From the NCBI GenBank assembly GCA_020723085.1, contig DYJN01000038.1, forward strand, positions 1-37,124: DNA of 37,124 nt. Direction: 5' to 3'. The notes below the pieces were generated by a model. It saw only the letters and a program-made list of their open reading frames with translations. It had not been told where the DNA came from and did not search any database. Below, one piece after another: positions 1 to 8,616 of the stretch (its first letter is position 1; each line of letters starts with the position of its first letter). This DNA is from Arcobacter sp. (GTDB taxonomy: Bacteria > Acidobacteriota > Terriglobia > Bryobacterales > Bryobacteraceae). The position numbers and the translations under genes are program-made.

Positions 1-275
1 CCAGCAGACGCGTGGAGATCGAAGCCATCCTGAAAGCCGAAGGCGTCCTCGAACGGTTCGGCGCCGCCGTCTACGGCGATGAAGTCTCCCGCCTCAAGCC
101 GGACCCCGAACCCTATCGCACCGCCATGCAGCGCCTCGGCGTCGACCACGCCATCGCACTTGAAGATTCCGGTCCAGGACTTGAGAGCGCCCGCCGCGCC
201 GGCTGCGAAGTCATCGCCGTCCACCATCCGCGCGAAGTTCCGCGCCTTCTGCGGGAGCGGTTAGCGTTGCGATAA
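1..275 (+). CDS. HAD-family hydrolase, beta-phosphoglucomutase-like, 3' part only
   Basis: This is the C-terminal part of a HAD-superfamily phosphatase or phosphomutase cut by the window edge. The frame is open from base 3, where codons read S-R-R-V-E before the first possible GTG at 12, so the GTG is probably internal and the gene begins upstream. The conserved lysine motif KPDPEPY (motif III) is followed by LEDSGPGLESARRAG, which carries the acidic Mg2+-binding motif IV and the small loop typical of the beta-PGM, phosphoglycolate phosphatase and sugar-phosphatase branch. The nucleophile DxD motif and the cap domain lie outside the window. Such enzymes act in the cytoplasm on small phosphorylated sugars, and the substrate cannot be told from this fragment. 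The family call is secure. Confidence 0.85.
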   Translation, partial: SRRVEIEAILKAEGVLERFGAAVYGDEVSRLKPDPEPYRTAMQRLGVDHAIALEDSGPGLESARRAGCEVIAVHHPREVPRLLRERLALR

Positions 276-1570
276 ATTTCCCAACGAACACGCTCGGTGT
301 GCTCACAACTCGAAAGCCAACGTGAGCTGCCACCGCCCACGTCACAGAAAAGAGACGCAACGGCTGTTCTGGCCTTGGCACGTGGAACTGCCGTCGAACG
401 ACACCCAAGGCCGGATCGGTCTTTTGGTTCATGGAATCGATATTATGTAAAGTAAAGTCTGGACGCAGTGATCCCAGCCTCACCTCGCTTTCTCCCGCCC
501 CCCTCTTCGCGATCCAGCCCCGGCAGCCTGCCACGAGCACGGCGTGCTCCGTTGATGCCCTTCGGACCATTCGGATCCGACCCGCTCCGCTTTCTTCCGC
601 GGGGATCCGCCCCTTGCGCCCGCAGCAGTCCGTTGCCGCAATCCGCCGCTTGGGCGACAGTTCTGGAAGTTGGACGTCGGCCAAGCTCGCGGTTGCGCTG
701 CGGCAGCGGCTCTCCTTCGGCGTGCCTCTCGCCAGCTTTCGGCCGCATTTCTGAGGCCTTGAAACTCGCCGGCGCCGCGGCGTGCGGCTCCTCGTCCAGG
801 GACCCTCCCAGCTGCCCTCCGGTCCTGAGTATGGCTTGTCCGGGGGCTTCGATGTGGCGGAACAGGTCGCCCTGAATTCCCCCTGGTGGCCGGCGCACCC
901 TTGCCAGCCATCCGCCGCCCGGGCTGACTTCCTCTCACCTGAAATCAGGCCCTTCTCCGATCAACTGACGGACTTTTCGCTCTCCGGCGCCGCCCTGCCT
1001 CTATCAGCACGCTTCCACCCCATGCCGGATGCTGTTCTCAAACCGGTCTGCCTTTGTCCTCAGCCGGAAGTCGAGCATCCCTGCCGGCCCAGGCCCTCTC
1101 AGCCTCAGACGCACAGCGCTGGCGAACTGCTCCGCGCACCGCCTTCCTGTCCGACCGCCGCACGGTGTTCTCCACGGACCTCTTGCGGCGCCGCCAGCCG
1201 TCGCGGTTCACAGCCGCCCTTCGGGACTCGCGCCCTGTGCATCCCTTCGCCCACCCGGCCAGATTCTGCTCCGGCAGGCACAGGCGCAGCCGCGCTCTCT
1301 TGGGCGGGCGTGCTGCCTGCGGCGGCGCGGGATCCTCGCCCAGCGCTTGGAACACCTCACCCAGCCCAAACCCCTTGCGGTTGCCCTATCCGCTTGGGCT
1401 GCCCGCGCGCCCCTGCACAGGCGAGGCGGAGCAGGGGAGGCGCCTCCCCTACCCCGCCCCGGCGCAGCCCGTATTCGCGCCTCGCCTGCTCCCGGGAATC
1501 CAGTCTGCTTCCTGCGGAATGCCGGCGATATTATGGGTTTTCTCAAGATAACAGCGAAATCATTATGGCC
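276..1570. other. 1.3-kb gene-poor stretch
   Basis: I find no gene here that I can support. Several open frames of 100-350 codons exist on both strands, but they overlap each other, are rich in Arg/Pro/Ser/Ala as expected of GC-rich noncoding frames, and contain no recognisable domain, signal peptide or good ribosome-binding site. The plus strand is pyrimidine-rich over much of 440-1030. The only clear structure is a perfect 18-base palindrome at 1433-1450. AT-rich patches occur at about 430-455 and 1525-1590. It could be decayed coding DNA or a degenerate mobile element, but no inverted terminal repeats or transposase remnants are visible. Confidence 0.5.
1433..1450. repeat. Perfect 18-bp palindrome
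   Basis: The sequence AGGGGAGGCGCCTCCCCT is its own reverse complement over all 18 bases, with no spacer. It sits in the gene-poor stretch about 120 bases past the stop codon of the minus-strand esterase gene ending at 1571. No T-run follows on either strand, so it is not a standard intrinsic terminator. It may be a dispersed palindromic repeat unit or a binding site. Confidence 0.6.
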
Positions 1571-4420
1571 TCATTCCATCCGTAATTGCGTGCGGAAAAA
1601 GTCCACAACCGTTTGCACGATCTCCTGCCGCGGGGGCCAGACCGGTCCGGCGCCCGTCGGGCTCAGGCCATGCCCGGCGTTGCTCACCACGGCCAGTTCT
1701 GCCGGGACGCCCGCTTCCTCAAGTTTCGCCAGCAGGATCTCGGATTGCGACAGCGGCACCAGCGTGTCCGAATCCCCGTGCACCAGCAGGAACGGCGGAT
1801 CGTCGGGCGAGACGTACGTCACCGGGCTCGCCAGCGCCGGATCGAACGGAGCGAACACCTCCAGCTTGCTGTCGTACCCGCCGGCGAACGGCACGGTGAA
1901 ATCCGTCGGCCCGAAGAAGACCGTCACCGCCTGCACCCGGCTGGACTGCTCCAGATACTCGCCGGTATCGAAGCCCGCCGATGCATCCGTAGTGCCCAGC
2001 AGCGCCGCCAGGTGCCCTCCGGCGCTCGATCCCCAGGCGCCGATCCGCTCCGGATCCAGATTGTACGCCGCGGCGTTGGCTCGCAGGTAGCGCACGGCGC
2101 ACTTGACGTCCTCAATCATCGCCGGGAACTTGTACTGAGGACCGAGCCGGTAGTTCACTGAGACCACCAGGAACCCTGCGTCCCGCAGCGCCGCCAGCTC
2201 CGGCCCTACCCTGGACTTGTCCCCGCCTGTCCAGCCGCCTCCGTGGATGAAGACGAGCGCCGGCCACCGCCCCTCGGCCGAGGCCGGATAGTATACGTCC
2301 ATCCGCTGCGGAACGCCGTCCGGAGCACAGTAGGCCACATCGCGCTCCACCGTGCTCAGTTTGGCGGGGTCGAAGGCGCTGCTCGTCCCGCTGCCCGGCG
2401 CCGTGGACGTGTTCAACCCTTTCTGCGCCAGCTCCGTCAGATCTTCCGAAGTGATCACGTCAAGCTCCCGTGCCGCCCACGCCACCATTTCTTCATAAGC
2501 GGTCCAGATCGCCTCCTGCTCTTCCGTGGACCGGAGCTGCGAGGGATCCGGCGCTTTCAGGTCGTACGGCGGCGGCAGAGGATCGCCGCGCTGCCCTCCC
2601 TCCATGGTGAAGTAGATCGAACTCCAGCCTTCAGCTCCGCGGCGGACGAAGTTGTTCTCATGGATCAGCGCCGTGATGAGCGGCGGGCGGCCCGGTGCGC
2701 TTTGCTCCCATTCGCGCAGTTGCTCCTCCAACAGGCGTGCCGGGCGGTAGTTCTCACCCTGCTCGCCGTGAATCAGATTCCACCAGAAATTCTGTCCCCC
2801 TCCCGGCAAATCGACGCGCGTGATGCTGAAATCGCTCGGCCGGACGAGCAAATCGTTCACCCACTCAAATGGCATGTCGATCCGCGCGCCTTCCTCGTGA
2901 TAGCGCACCGTGACCTTCGCTCCAAGCCACGCGTACAGCCGCTCGGCCGCGTCCCGGATCCGCGGATCGCCATTGGGCGCCGACGCCACCACCGGCGCCC
3001 GCCCGAAAACCTCGGCCACGTAGCGGTAACCGCCCGGCTGCGAGCGGTCGAGCTCCGCCGTCTCCGGATCGAGCGCATAGGTCTCGAAATCCAGCAGGGT
3101 CTGCGCCAGCGCCTCGTCGTCCAGCTCCCTCAGTCGCTGGTCGAAGCCTGGATAGAGAGGATGCGGCGGGCGGACATGGTAGCTGATCGTCATGTTCGAA
3201 TCCCGAAGCCTCTGGATCACCTCCGGGTGCTCGGTCGCCAGCTGCCTGGTCGCCTCCGGCGTGAAATAAAAATCGCCGCGCACGCCGTTGCGCTCGAACA
3301 GGTCCACCAGCCGCAGCAGCGTTTGGGCGCTCTCGCCCGCGTGCGTCCAGTCGTGCACATTCACCGCGAAGGTGATGTAACCACGCTTGTCCGTCCCGGT
3401 TTCCGGCGGCGCCTGAATCGCTCGGGGCTCCACGCCGGGATTGGCCTGCTCCCATGCGGCAAAAGCGTCCGCCATTTCGGAGAAGGTTGCCCAGCGCAGC
3501 TTGCCTGCGGCGGCGAGCGGATCGACGACCTCGGCAAGGAAATTCTCGATCACGGCGAACGGCTGCTGCGGATCGCCCCGGAATTCCCCGGGATGCACGG
3601 TGAAATGGAAGACGTTTACGCGGTCGGCGCGGGCAGCCTCCACCGAGGCCAGCAGCATGCGCTTCAGGTAGTCAAAATAAGCCGCATCCCCTCCGGCATT
3701 CTCCGAGCGGCGCATGGCGGCGAAATCCGTCGTGTCGTACTGGCCCTCGGGCAGGAACACCACTGGTCCATTGGGATCATGCCGCGCGAACAGCGTGAAA
3801 TCGTTGCCGTCGGTGCCGCCTGAGGGACGCCACGGATTCACGCTCACGATCTCCAGCGGCGTCGACTGCGTGCGGGGATTTTTCCAGTCGCTGTTCACCT
3901 CCAGCCCCGCACAGGACGCGGCCCGGTGGATGTCGGGATAGAGGTTCCCGCCGCTCCAGTAGCGGATCCGCGCGCCCGGCGCGGCGCGCCCGATCAGCGC
4001 GATCTCCTCCTGCATCACGCTGCACCAGGCATCGGCTCCCAGAGAGGCAGAATCCCGCCCCAGATGCGCGTCCTCATGGAAGTGCAGCCCGATCTCATGG
4101 CCCCGGGCGGCGAGGTCGGACAGCACGGATTCGCCGCTTTCCCCAGCCACCACCGTGAACGGGCTCTGCGCCTGGATCGTCATCCGTCCGCCGTGGTTCT
4201 CCACGATCCGCGCCACCGAGCGGATGTCCTCCACGTGACGGCGGAACAGCTCAGGCCGGCGATAATCGGCCTGCCCCGACCCGTACCCCTGAGCCGTGGT
4301 CCCCAGCGGCTCGATGTGCATGCCAATGGTGAAATACAGCACGCCATCGCCGCCCCGTCCCACGGCACACAGGCCTCCCAGCAATGCCGCGGACACTGCG
4401 ACAGTTCGCAATGCTCTCAT
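1571..4420 (-). CDS. Exported fusion: two polysaccharide-deacetylase-like domains plus alpha/beta-hydrolase esterase
   Basis: This 949-residue protein starts with a signal peptide (MRALRTVAVSAALLGGLCAVG), so it is exported. Residues about 25-330 and about 345-660 each look like a NodB/polysaccharide-deacetylase type barrel. The first has HEIGLHFHEDAHLG and FHFTVHPGEF. The second has ITFAVNVHDWTHAG, a GDFYFTPEAT strand and SYHVRPPHPLYPG. Residues about 690-949 are a complete hormone-sensitive-lipase/carboxylesterase domain: oxyanion motif HGGGW at 726-730, nucleophile elbow GSSAGG with Ser799, an acid residue in HGDSDTLVP and the catalytic His in NAGHGLSP. The family logic suggests removal of acyl groups from a glycan or glycoconjugate, but the substrate is unknown. 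The deacetylase domains are divergent and may be inactive. The ATG at 4418-4420 is preceded by GGAGGAG (4424-4430), which fixes the start. Confidence 0.82.
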   Translation of the reverse strand: MRALRTVAVSAALLGGLCAVGRGGDGVLYFTIGMHIEPLGTTAQGYGSGQADYRRPELFRRHVEDIRSVARIVENHGGRMTIQAQSPFTVVAGESGESVLSDLAARGHEIGLHFHEDAHLGRDSASLGADAWCSVMQEEIALIGRAAPGARIRYWSGGNLYPDIHRAASCAGLEVNSDWKNPRTQSTPLEIVSVNPWRPSGGTDGNDFTLFARHDPNGPVVFLPEGQYDTTDFAAMRRSENAGGDAAYFDYLKRMLLASVEAARADRVNVFHFTVHPGEFRGDPQQPFAVIENFLAEVVDPLAAAGKLRWATFSEMADAFAAWEQANPGVEPRAIQAPPETGTDKRGYITFAVNVHDWTHAGESAQTLLRLVDLFERNGVRGDFYFTPEATRQLATEHPEVIQRLRDSNMTISYHVRPPHPLYPGFDQRLRELDDEALAQTLLDFETYALDPETAELDRSQPGGYRYVAEVFGRAPVVASAPNGDPRIRDAAERLYAWLGAKVTVRYHEEGARIDMPFEWVNDLLVRPSDFSITRVDLPGGGQNFWWNLIHGEQGENYRPARLLEEQLREWEQSAPGRPPLITALIHENNFVRRGAEGWSSIYFTMEGGQRGDPLPPPYDLKAPDPSQLRSTEEQEAIWTAYEEMVAWAARELDVITSEDLTELAQKGLNTSTAPGSGTSSAFDPAKLSTVERDVAYCAPDGVPQRMDVYYPASAEGRWPALVFIHGGGWTGGDKSRVGPELAALRDAGFLVVSVNYRLGPQYKFPAMIEDVKCAVRYLRANAAAYNLDPERIGAWGSSAGGHLAALLGTTDASAGFDTGEYLEQSSRVQAVTVFFGPTDFTVPFAGGYDSKLEVFAPFDPALASPVTYVSPDDPPFLLVHGDSDTLVPLSQSEILLAKLEEAGVPAELAVVSNAGHGLSPTGAGPVWPPRQEIVQTVVDFFRTQLRME

Positions 4421-4932
4421 TTTCTCCTCCCGATACGCCGTTCCTCCAGCCGGGTCGTCATCGCCAGCCCTGCTTCCAGGAGCGCTGTCAAAGTTTCAGG
4501 ACGGAATAGGCCCACGCGGGTTTACGTCGCCTGTTCGCCCTATGACAAAATTGCGGCGCGGGGCGGAAAACGCAGGAGACCGGAGGAGCGGCGCCGTCTG
4601 CGCGTTCTTGAGAATCGCACGACGATGTGACAGAAGCCGCCTGTCTTCGCTGCTCGTCCGGTTCGCAGGGCGCCGGGCTCCGGTGCCAGCCTCGTCCTCC
4701 GCCCTATCGGGCAAACTTCAGCCGACGATATGGGGGCTGTTGTACCGAGCGTGACGCATCGAGGAGTCAGCGCGGGCAGGGACGCCAGCCAGCCTTTCTG
4801 AAAACACACCGAAGCGCCCGCCGGCGGCAAAGCTGGCCGGTCTCATGCCGCGTGGCGAGCGCTGTCGGTACTGAAAAGCCTCAACGAACCCCGGTGATGG
4901 ATCGATCAACCGCGCGCATGGTGCAGCCCGCG
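4421..4932. other. Intergenic region upstream of the esterase fusion
   Basis: About 510 bases lie between two minus-strand genes. It holds the leader of the esterase gene and the 3' flank of the FecR-domain gene. No tRNA, small protein or known riboswitch could be recognised. A TTGACA hexamer at 4486-4491 (minus) is the only promoter-like element I can point to. No clear terminator follows the FecR gene. Confidence 0.45.
4486..4491 (-). promoter_or_regulatory. Possible -35 element of the esterase gene
   Basis: The minus strand reads TTGACA, the sigma-70 consensus -35 hexamer, 66 bases before the ATG at 4420. A convincing -10 hexamer at 16-18 bases spacing is not visible, so this is only a candidate. 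Confidence 0.25.
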
Positions 4933-7791
4933 TCAGCGCCCCCTGCCGCCGCGCACCCCGCCCCCTCCGCCTCCAACCGAGGGAGCGCTGCGAACGCCGC
5001 CTCCGCTGAATCCGCCTCCCCCGCGCATCCCTCCACCGCCCATGCGGGACGGAGCGCTCACCCCGCCGCCTCCGCGAATGCCACCCCCGCCGAAGCTGGG
5101 AGACGATCCAATCCCGCCCCCGCCATAGCTCGGTGCGCTTCGCACGCCGCCCGAGTAGCCTCCAAAGGACGGCGCGCTCCGCGGTATGCTCATCGACGGC
5201 GCACTCCGCGCCCCGCCGCCGAAGCCGTCCCCAGCCCAGCCCGTCCGCCCGCCGGAACCTCCGGTCGACCAGCTCCCCGCCGAACGCGGCTCGCTCCTCG
5301 GCTCGGAGCGCGGCGAGACATCCACCACTCCTCCCCCCGTGCTCCACGATGTCCGTCCCCCGGGTCTCCGCCAGGAATCGCTGGCTGATCCGCCTCCACT
5401 CCACGCGGAACCAATGTTGGATCTGGAGCTTCTGGGCGAAACATCAACCATTGCTTCATTCATGCCTGAAGCTGATCGTGGCGAGATCACCGCCGGAGAC
5501 CCGGATGCGGCAAGGCTGCCCCCGGTCGACCATCCGCCCCGGCTCATCGGCGAAAAGCGATTGCCCCGCTCGCCACGAGGCGCCGGTCGTGATTCCCCGC
5601 CCCGCGAGGGCTCCGCCTGCCGCTCCATCCGCGGCGTCTCCATTCGAGGCATCTCGTTTCTGGGCGCGGGCGATACCCGCACGCCGCCGTCGTTGCTGCG
5701 CCCTCCGCCTGTCGACCACCGCGGCGATTCGGTGCGAGGCGCCTCATATCTCGGCGACCCGGTCCGGCTCTGGTCTCCGCTTGTGGACCAGCGCGGCGTC
5801 TCCGTTCTCGGCGCCGGCGAAACCCGCACGCCGCTGTCGCCCGCGCCCGTCGACCACCTCGGACTCTCCGTCCGCCGCGTCTCCGTCCGCGGCGTCTCCG
5901 TCCGCGCCGTACCACGCCCCGGATCGCCGAAGCTCCGCCACCCGGAGCCGCTCCGTCCGCTCTCTTCACCGCTCATTTCCATCCGCGTCCGGTTGTTCTC
6001 CTGGTTGCGCACTCCCACTGCAGGATCTCCAAACCGGCGCCAATCGCTCTCGCCCGTCCGAGTTTCCGTCCGGCGCGCCGGCTCATCCACCCTGCGCCAG
6101 CCGGTCGCCGGGCGGCTTCCCTCTTCAGTCCGGACTTCGGTCCGGCTGCGGATGCCTTCACTCGTCCCCAAGCTCCGCGTCTCCGTCCGGCGCAAGCCCT
6201 CATCGGCACGCCGCCAGCCGCCAGTGTCAATGGCGCCAGTGCGTTCCGTCCGCCTGCCGGTTTCGCGAACCCCGATGCCTGCGGCGCTCCGCTCTATTCC
6301 ATTGCGCTCGGCAACCGCCCCGCGCCGCCCTTCGGCGACGCCGCTCCGCACGGTCAACTGTTCGAACGTCCTTCTCTGTTCATCAAAGGGGATCCGCTCA
6401 GCCCGCGCCACCGGTCGCCGGCTGTAAAATCGATCGGCGCGCTCGGCGCCCACTGACGCGCGCCGCACCACCGGCTCTCGATCCGCCAGCCGCAGGCTCT
6501 CCCGTGAAGGCGCAAACGGCAGCGCCCCTCGAGCCACATTCGCCCGGGACAATTCTTCGCCGCCCAGTCGCAGTGGGCGCCCCGCCTGCCCGCGCACAAA
6601 ATCGTCACCCCGCACCACGGTCACCCCTTCCCGCAGCCGTGCGTTGCGGTAGATGTTCGTAATGTTGGTGTTGTGGATGATGGTCGTGTTCCGTTCAATG
6701 TAGTTCACGCTGCGGTAGCCCGCGAATCTCCGCCCCCACCACGGATACAGCGGCTCAAACGGCGCCAGCGGCACCCAGCCCACCGCGCCCCAGCCAAACC
6801 CGACGCCAGCCGTGAACCCTCCCCAGCTCGACCATCCGAACCACCCCACCAGAGCCGGACTCCACCAGTGCCGGACTCCCACCACCGCTCCCGGATACCA
6901 CATCCACGCGTTGTTCCACCAGAACCAGCGCCCGTAATGATACGGCGCCCAGCCCCACGGATCGTAGCTGACCCACGTCCACCCGTACCAGTCCAGCCAC
7001 GCCCAACGCCCGTAGCGGTACGGCGCCCACCCCACCGCCACCACCGGCTCCCAGCACCACCCGTACGGCGCTACATACACCCAAGAGCCGTGCCCGTACA
7101 GATCCTCCGCCCCGTAAATGTCCCGGCTCACATATTGATACACCTGCCCCGCGCGCGCCAGTTCCCGGTCGCGGTTCCGGTTGAACTCATCCCACGCATC
7201 CCGCCGAATTTCAGCTAGATATTGAAACTCGGCCCGGTTGTCCGGCGTCAACCGCACCAGCATGGTGCGCCCCGGCCTCAGCCGCTGCGTCCCCGACGGC
7301 GTAAAGATCTCCGCCTCCCCCCGCCGCACCGTCAGTTCCGCCCTCTCGTCGTCGAACACCGTCACCCGGTACTCGCCCCACGCCACCGGCCGCAGCGCCG
7401 CCGCCGGCGTGTTGATCTCCACCTGCGCATCCCCGCCCTTCAGCGCGCTGAAAGTCGTCGTGCCGCGCACCACCTGAATCTGGTACAGCCGGTGCTCGAG
7501 CTGCGTCAGCCGCACTTCGCTGTCCGCAGCCAGACGGATCCTGTGATAGAAGTCGAACTGCACCTCCGCCCGCGACGCCGCGCCGGTCAGCACGCGGTCC
7601 TCGGCAAGCAACGGCGCGTTGATCGCCGCCGCCACCCAATCGCCCGAGTCGCCTCTCCGCACCGACACGTCGCCTTGAATCAGGCTGATCCGAGCAACGC
7701 CCTTGCCCGGCTCCTCGCTCTGCGCCCACGATGGCGCGCACGGAAGCAGCAGGCTCGCCGCGATCGTCATCAGCAGGCTCTTGCGCGTCAT
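4933..7791 (-). CDS. FecR-domain protein with Trp/Tyr-rich core and long Arg/Ser/Gly-rich tail
   Basis: This is a 952-residue exported protein. The start chosen is the ATG at 7789-7791 (MTRKSLLMTIAAS) because it begins a signal peptide and a perfect GGAGGTGA ribosome site lies at 7796-7803. A longer frame to 7875 lacks both. After the signal peptide comes a FecR-like beta-sandwich (RISLIQGDVSVRRGDSGDW at about 35-55, to about 190). Next is an aromatic segment (about 235-330) repeating patterns such as WAPYRYGRW and WAPYHYGRWFWW, resembling the DUF6600/YXWV type. From about residue 400 the chain is low-complexity: RTE, PRWSTG and VSPAPR units, then Gly-rich GGGG and RSAPS units to the C-terminus. 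FecR domains usually sense or bind in the periplasm, but no sigma/anti-sigma pair is adjacent. The aromatic belt and basic tail suggest envelope or glycan association. Function is unknown. Confidence 0.85.
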   Translation of the reverse strand: MTRKSLLMTIAASLLLPCAPSWAQSEEPGKGVARISLIQGDVSVRRGDSGDWVAAAINAPLLAEDRVLTGAASRAEVQFDFYHRIRLAADSEVRLTQLEHRLYQIQVVRGTTTFSALKGGDAQVEINTPAAALRPVAWGEYRVTVFDDERAELTVRRGEAEIFTPSGTQRLRPGRTMLVRLTPDNRAEFQYLAEIRRDAWDEFNRNRDRELARAGQVYQYVSRDIYGAEDLYGHGSWVYVAPYGWCWEPVVAVGWAPYRYGRWAWLDWYGWTWVSYDPWGWAPYHYGRWFWWNNAWMWYPGAVVGVRHWWSPALVGWFGWSSWGGFTAGVGFGWGAVGWVPLAPFEPLYPWWGRRFAGYRSVNYIERNTTIIHNTNITNIYRNARLREGVTVVRGDDFVRGQAGRPLRLGGEELSRANVARGALPFAPSRESLRLADREPVVRRASVGAERADRFYSRRPVARAERIPFDEQRRTFEQLTVRSGVAEGRRGAVAERNGIERSAAGIGVRETGRRTERTGAIDTGGWRRADEGLRRTETRSLGTSEGIRSRTEVRTEEGSRPATGWRRVDEPARRTETRTGESDWRRFGDPAVGVRNQENNRTRMEMSGEESGRSGSGWRSFGDPGRGTARTETPRTETRRTESPRWSTGAGDSGVRVSPAPRTETPRWSTSGDQSRTGSPRYEAPRTESPRWSTGGGRSNDGGVRVSPAPRNEMPRMETPRMERQAEPSRGGESRPAPRGERGNRFSPMSRGGWSTGGSLAASGSPAVISPRSASGMNEAMVDVSPRSSRSNIGSAWSGGGSASDSWRRPGGRTSWSTGGGVVDVSPRSEPRSEPRSAGSWSTGGSGGRTGWAGDGFGGGARSAPSMSIPRSAPSFGGYSGGVRSAPSYGGGGIGSSPSFGGGGIRGGGGVSAPSRMGGGGMRGGGGFSGGGVRSAPSVGGGGGGVRGGRGR
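4936..5920 (-). repeat. Degenerate tandem repeats coding the low-complexity tail
   Basis: Within the FecR-domain gene, bases about 5615-5920 encode imperfect repeats containing RTE/RTES, PRWSTG and VRVSPAPR. Bases about 4936-5180 encode Gly-rich repeats with RSAPS units. At the DNA level a short unit close to gtctccgtccgc recurs around 5860-5910. Such tracts are prone to slippage, so tail length may vary between strains. Confidence 0.6.
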
Positions 7792-8191
7792 GGCATCACC
7801 TCCCGGCCGGCGCCTCCACGGACACCGTCCGCATTGTCTGCTTGCACGTCGCGATCCAAACCTTATCCTATTCAAACCAAATCAGTTCCCAGCCCTTCCC
7901 CATCTGTTCAAAGTGGCCGAAAACCACCACCCTGCTCTACTTCGATCACCCTTGGCTACTTTGGCCGCCCTCGCCGCCTCGACGTTGGGCTTCCCACTGC
8001 CCTTGCGCGCCGGGCTGTCCTCCCGGCCGCGGACCAGGTTCGGTTCGTTTCGCAATTTTGCGTCATTCGCCACCAGCCAGCCTCTCCTGTTGCCCAGATT
8101 CTCCGTGGTCTTCACCCGGCGCGAACTCGGCTGCCCCTGTCAGAGAAACTCGAGCAGGTCCGCCGCAAGCGCCCGGCAATGTTTCTCCCGT
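7792..8191. other. Intergenic region, no supported gene; possible dispersed-repeat remnant
   Basis: Apart from the ribosome site of the FecR-domain gene at 7796-7803, this 400-base stretch holds no gene I can support. A minus-strand frame at 7882-8115 has no domain and a poor start. The segment around 7900-8120 contains AT-rich islands in otherwise GC-rich DNA, including a short inverted repeat CGCAA-tt-TTGCG near 8055, and has the look of a decayed repeated element. Confidence 0.4.
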
Positions 8192-8557
8192 TCACCCGCC
8201 CCGCAAGGCCCTCGCCACCGCTTCCCCGCCCTGAAACCCCGCCCTCGGCCCTGGCTCCCGCACCCGTTCCCGAGGCCGGCATTCCGCCACCAGCACCCGG
8301 CCATCGGAAAACTCCAGCCATGCCGCCCACCGGTCCGGCAGCTCCGCTCCGCTTGGCCACCAGTCCATACACGCCCGCGCCACCACCCGCTCCGGCAGAC
8401 CCAGCCCCATCCTCCCCCACAACGACTCGATCTCCTTCCAGGGCGCGGCCGACGTCAGCTTCACCCGCGCCACCGCGCTCCGCGCGCCCTTCCAATGCCA
8501 TCTGAGCCCGGGCGCCGCCAACCCAGCCGCCACAAACTGCCGCCGCGTCCACTCCAT
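8192..8557 (-). CDS. Small exported protein with Tat-type signal, unknown function
   Basis: This is a 121-residue protein. It starts MEWTRRQFVAAGLAAPGLRW, a twin-arginine (Tat) signal with RRQF followed by a hydrophobic stretch. The mature part (about 95 residues) has no family I recognise. It contains a Trp-rich stretch (IESLWGRMGLG, CMDWWPSG, RWAAWLEFSDGRVLVAECRP) that looks like a small beta-rich domain. The ATG at 8555-8557 is preceded by GGGGAGGA about 9 bases upstream. It is divergent from the NtrC-type regulator gene, whose start lies 59 bases away, so both probably share a control region. An export signal is well supported; function is not. Confidence 0.6.
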   Translation of the reverse strand: MEWTRRQFVAAGLAAPGLRWHWKGARSAVARVKLTSAAPWKEIESLWGRMGLGLPERVVARACMDWWPSGAELPDRWAAWLEFSDGRVLVAECRPRERVREPGPRAGFQGGEAVARALRGG

Positions 8558-8616
8558 CGTCGATGTCCTCCCCGTATCCTAGCGCCCCCGGCCCAGGTAT
8601 AGTCTGGAAAGGATCC
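8558..8616. promoter_or_regulatory. Divergent control region between the Tat protein and the NtrC-type regulator
   Basis: Only 59 bases separate the two divergent start codons. They contain both ribosome-binding sites: GGAAAGG at 8606-8612 for the plus gene, and a GGGGAGGA-type site for the minus gene. A GTATAGT sequence near 8597-8603 could be a -10 element for the plus operon, but it would lie very close to the ATG. No sigma-54 (GG-N10-GC type) promoter was recognised. Confidence 0.3.

Noticed and set aside
211-432. Minus-strand frame starting MNQKTDPALGVVRRQF
   Set aside because: It overlaps the end of the HAD gene on the opposite strand, has no ribosome site I can see and no recognisable family.
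782-2090. Two long plus-strand frames (267 and 353 codons) in and past the gene-poor stretch
   Set aside because: Composition is that of GC-rich noncoding frames, no ribosome site or domain was found, and the second runs antisense into the esterase gene.
4421-4932. Cobalamin or cyclic-di-GMP riboswitch before the esterase gene
   Set aside because: Short stretches resembled parts of such motifs, but the conserved cores and pairings could not be assembled.
5133-6662. Plus-strand open frames of about 400-500 codons opposite the FecR-domain gene
   Set aside because: They are antisense to a well-supported gene with signal peptide and ribosome site, are Arg/Pro/Ser-rich, and have no domain.
7882-8115. 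A 77-codon minus-strand frame upstream of the FecR-domain gene
   Set aside because: No domain, poor start context and low-quality composition; treated as possible repeat DNA.
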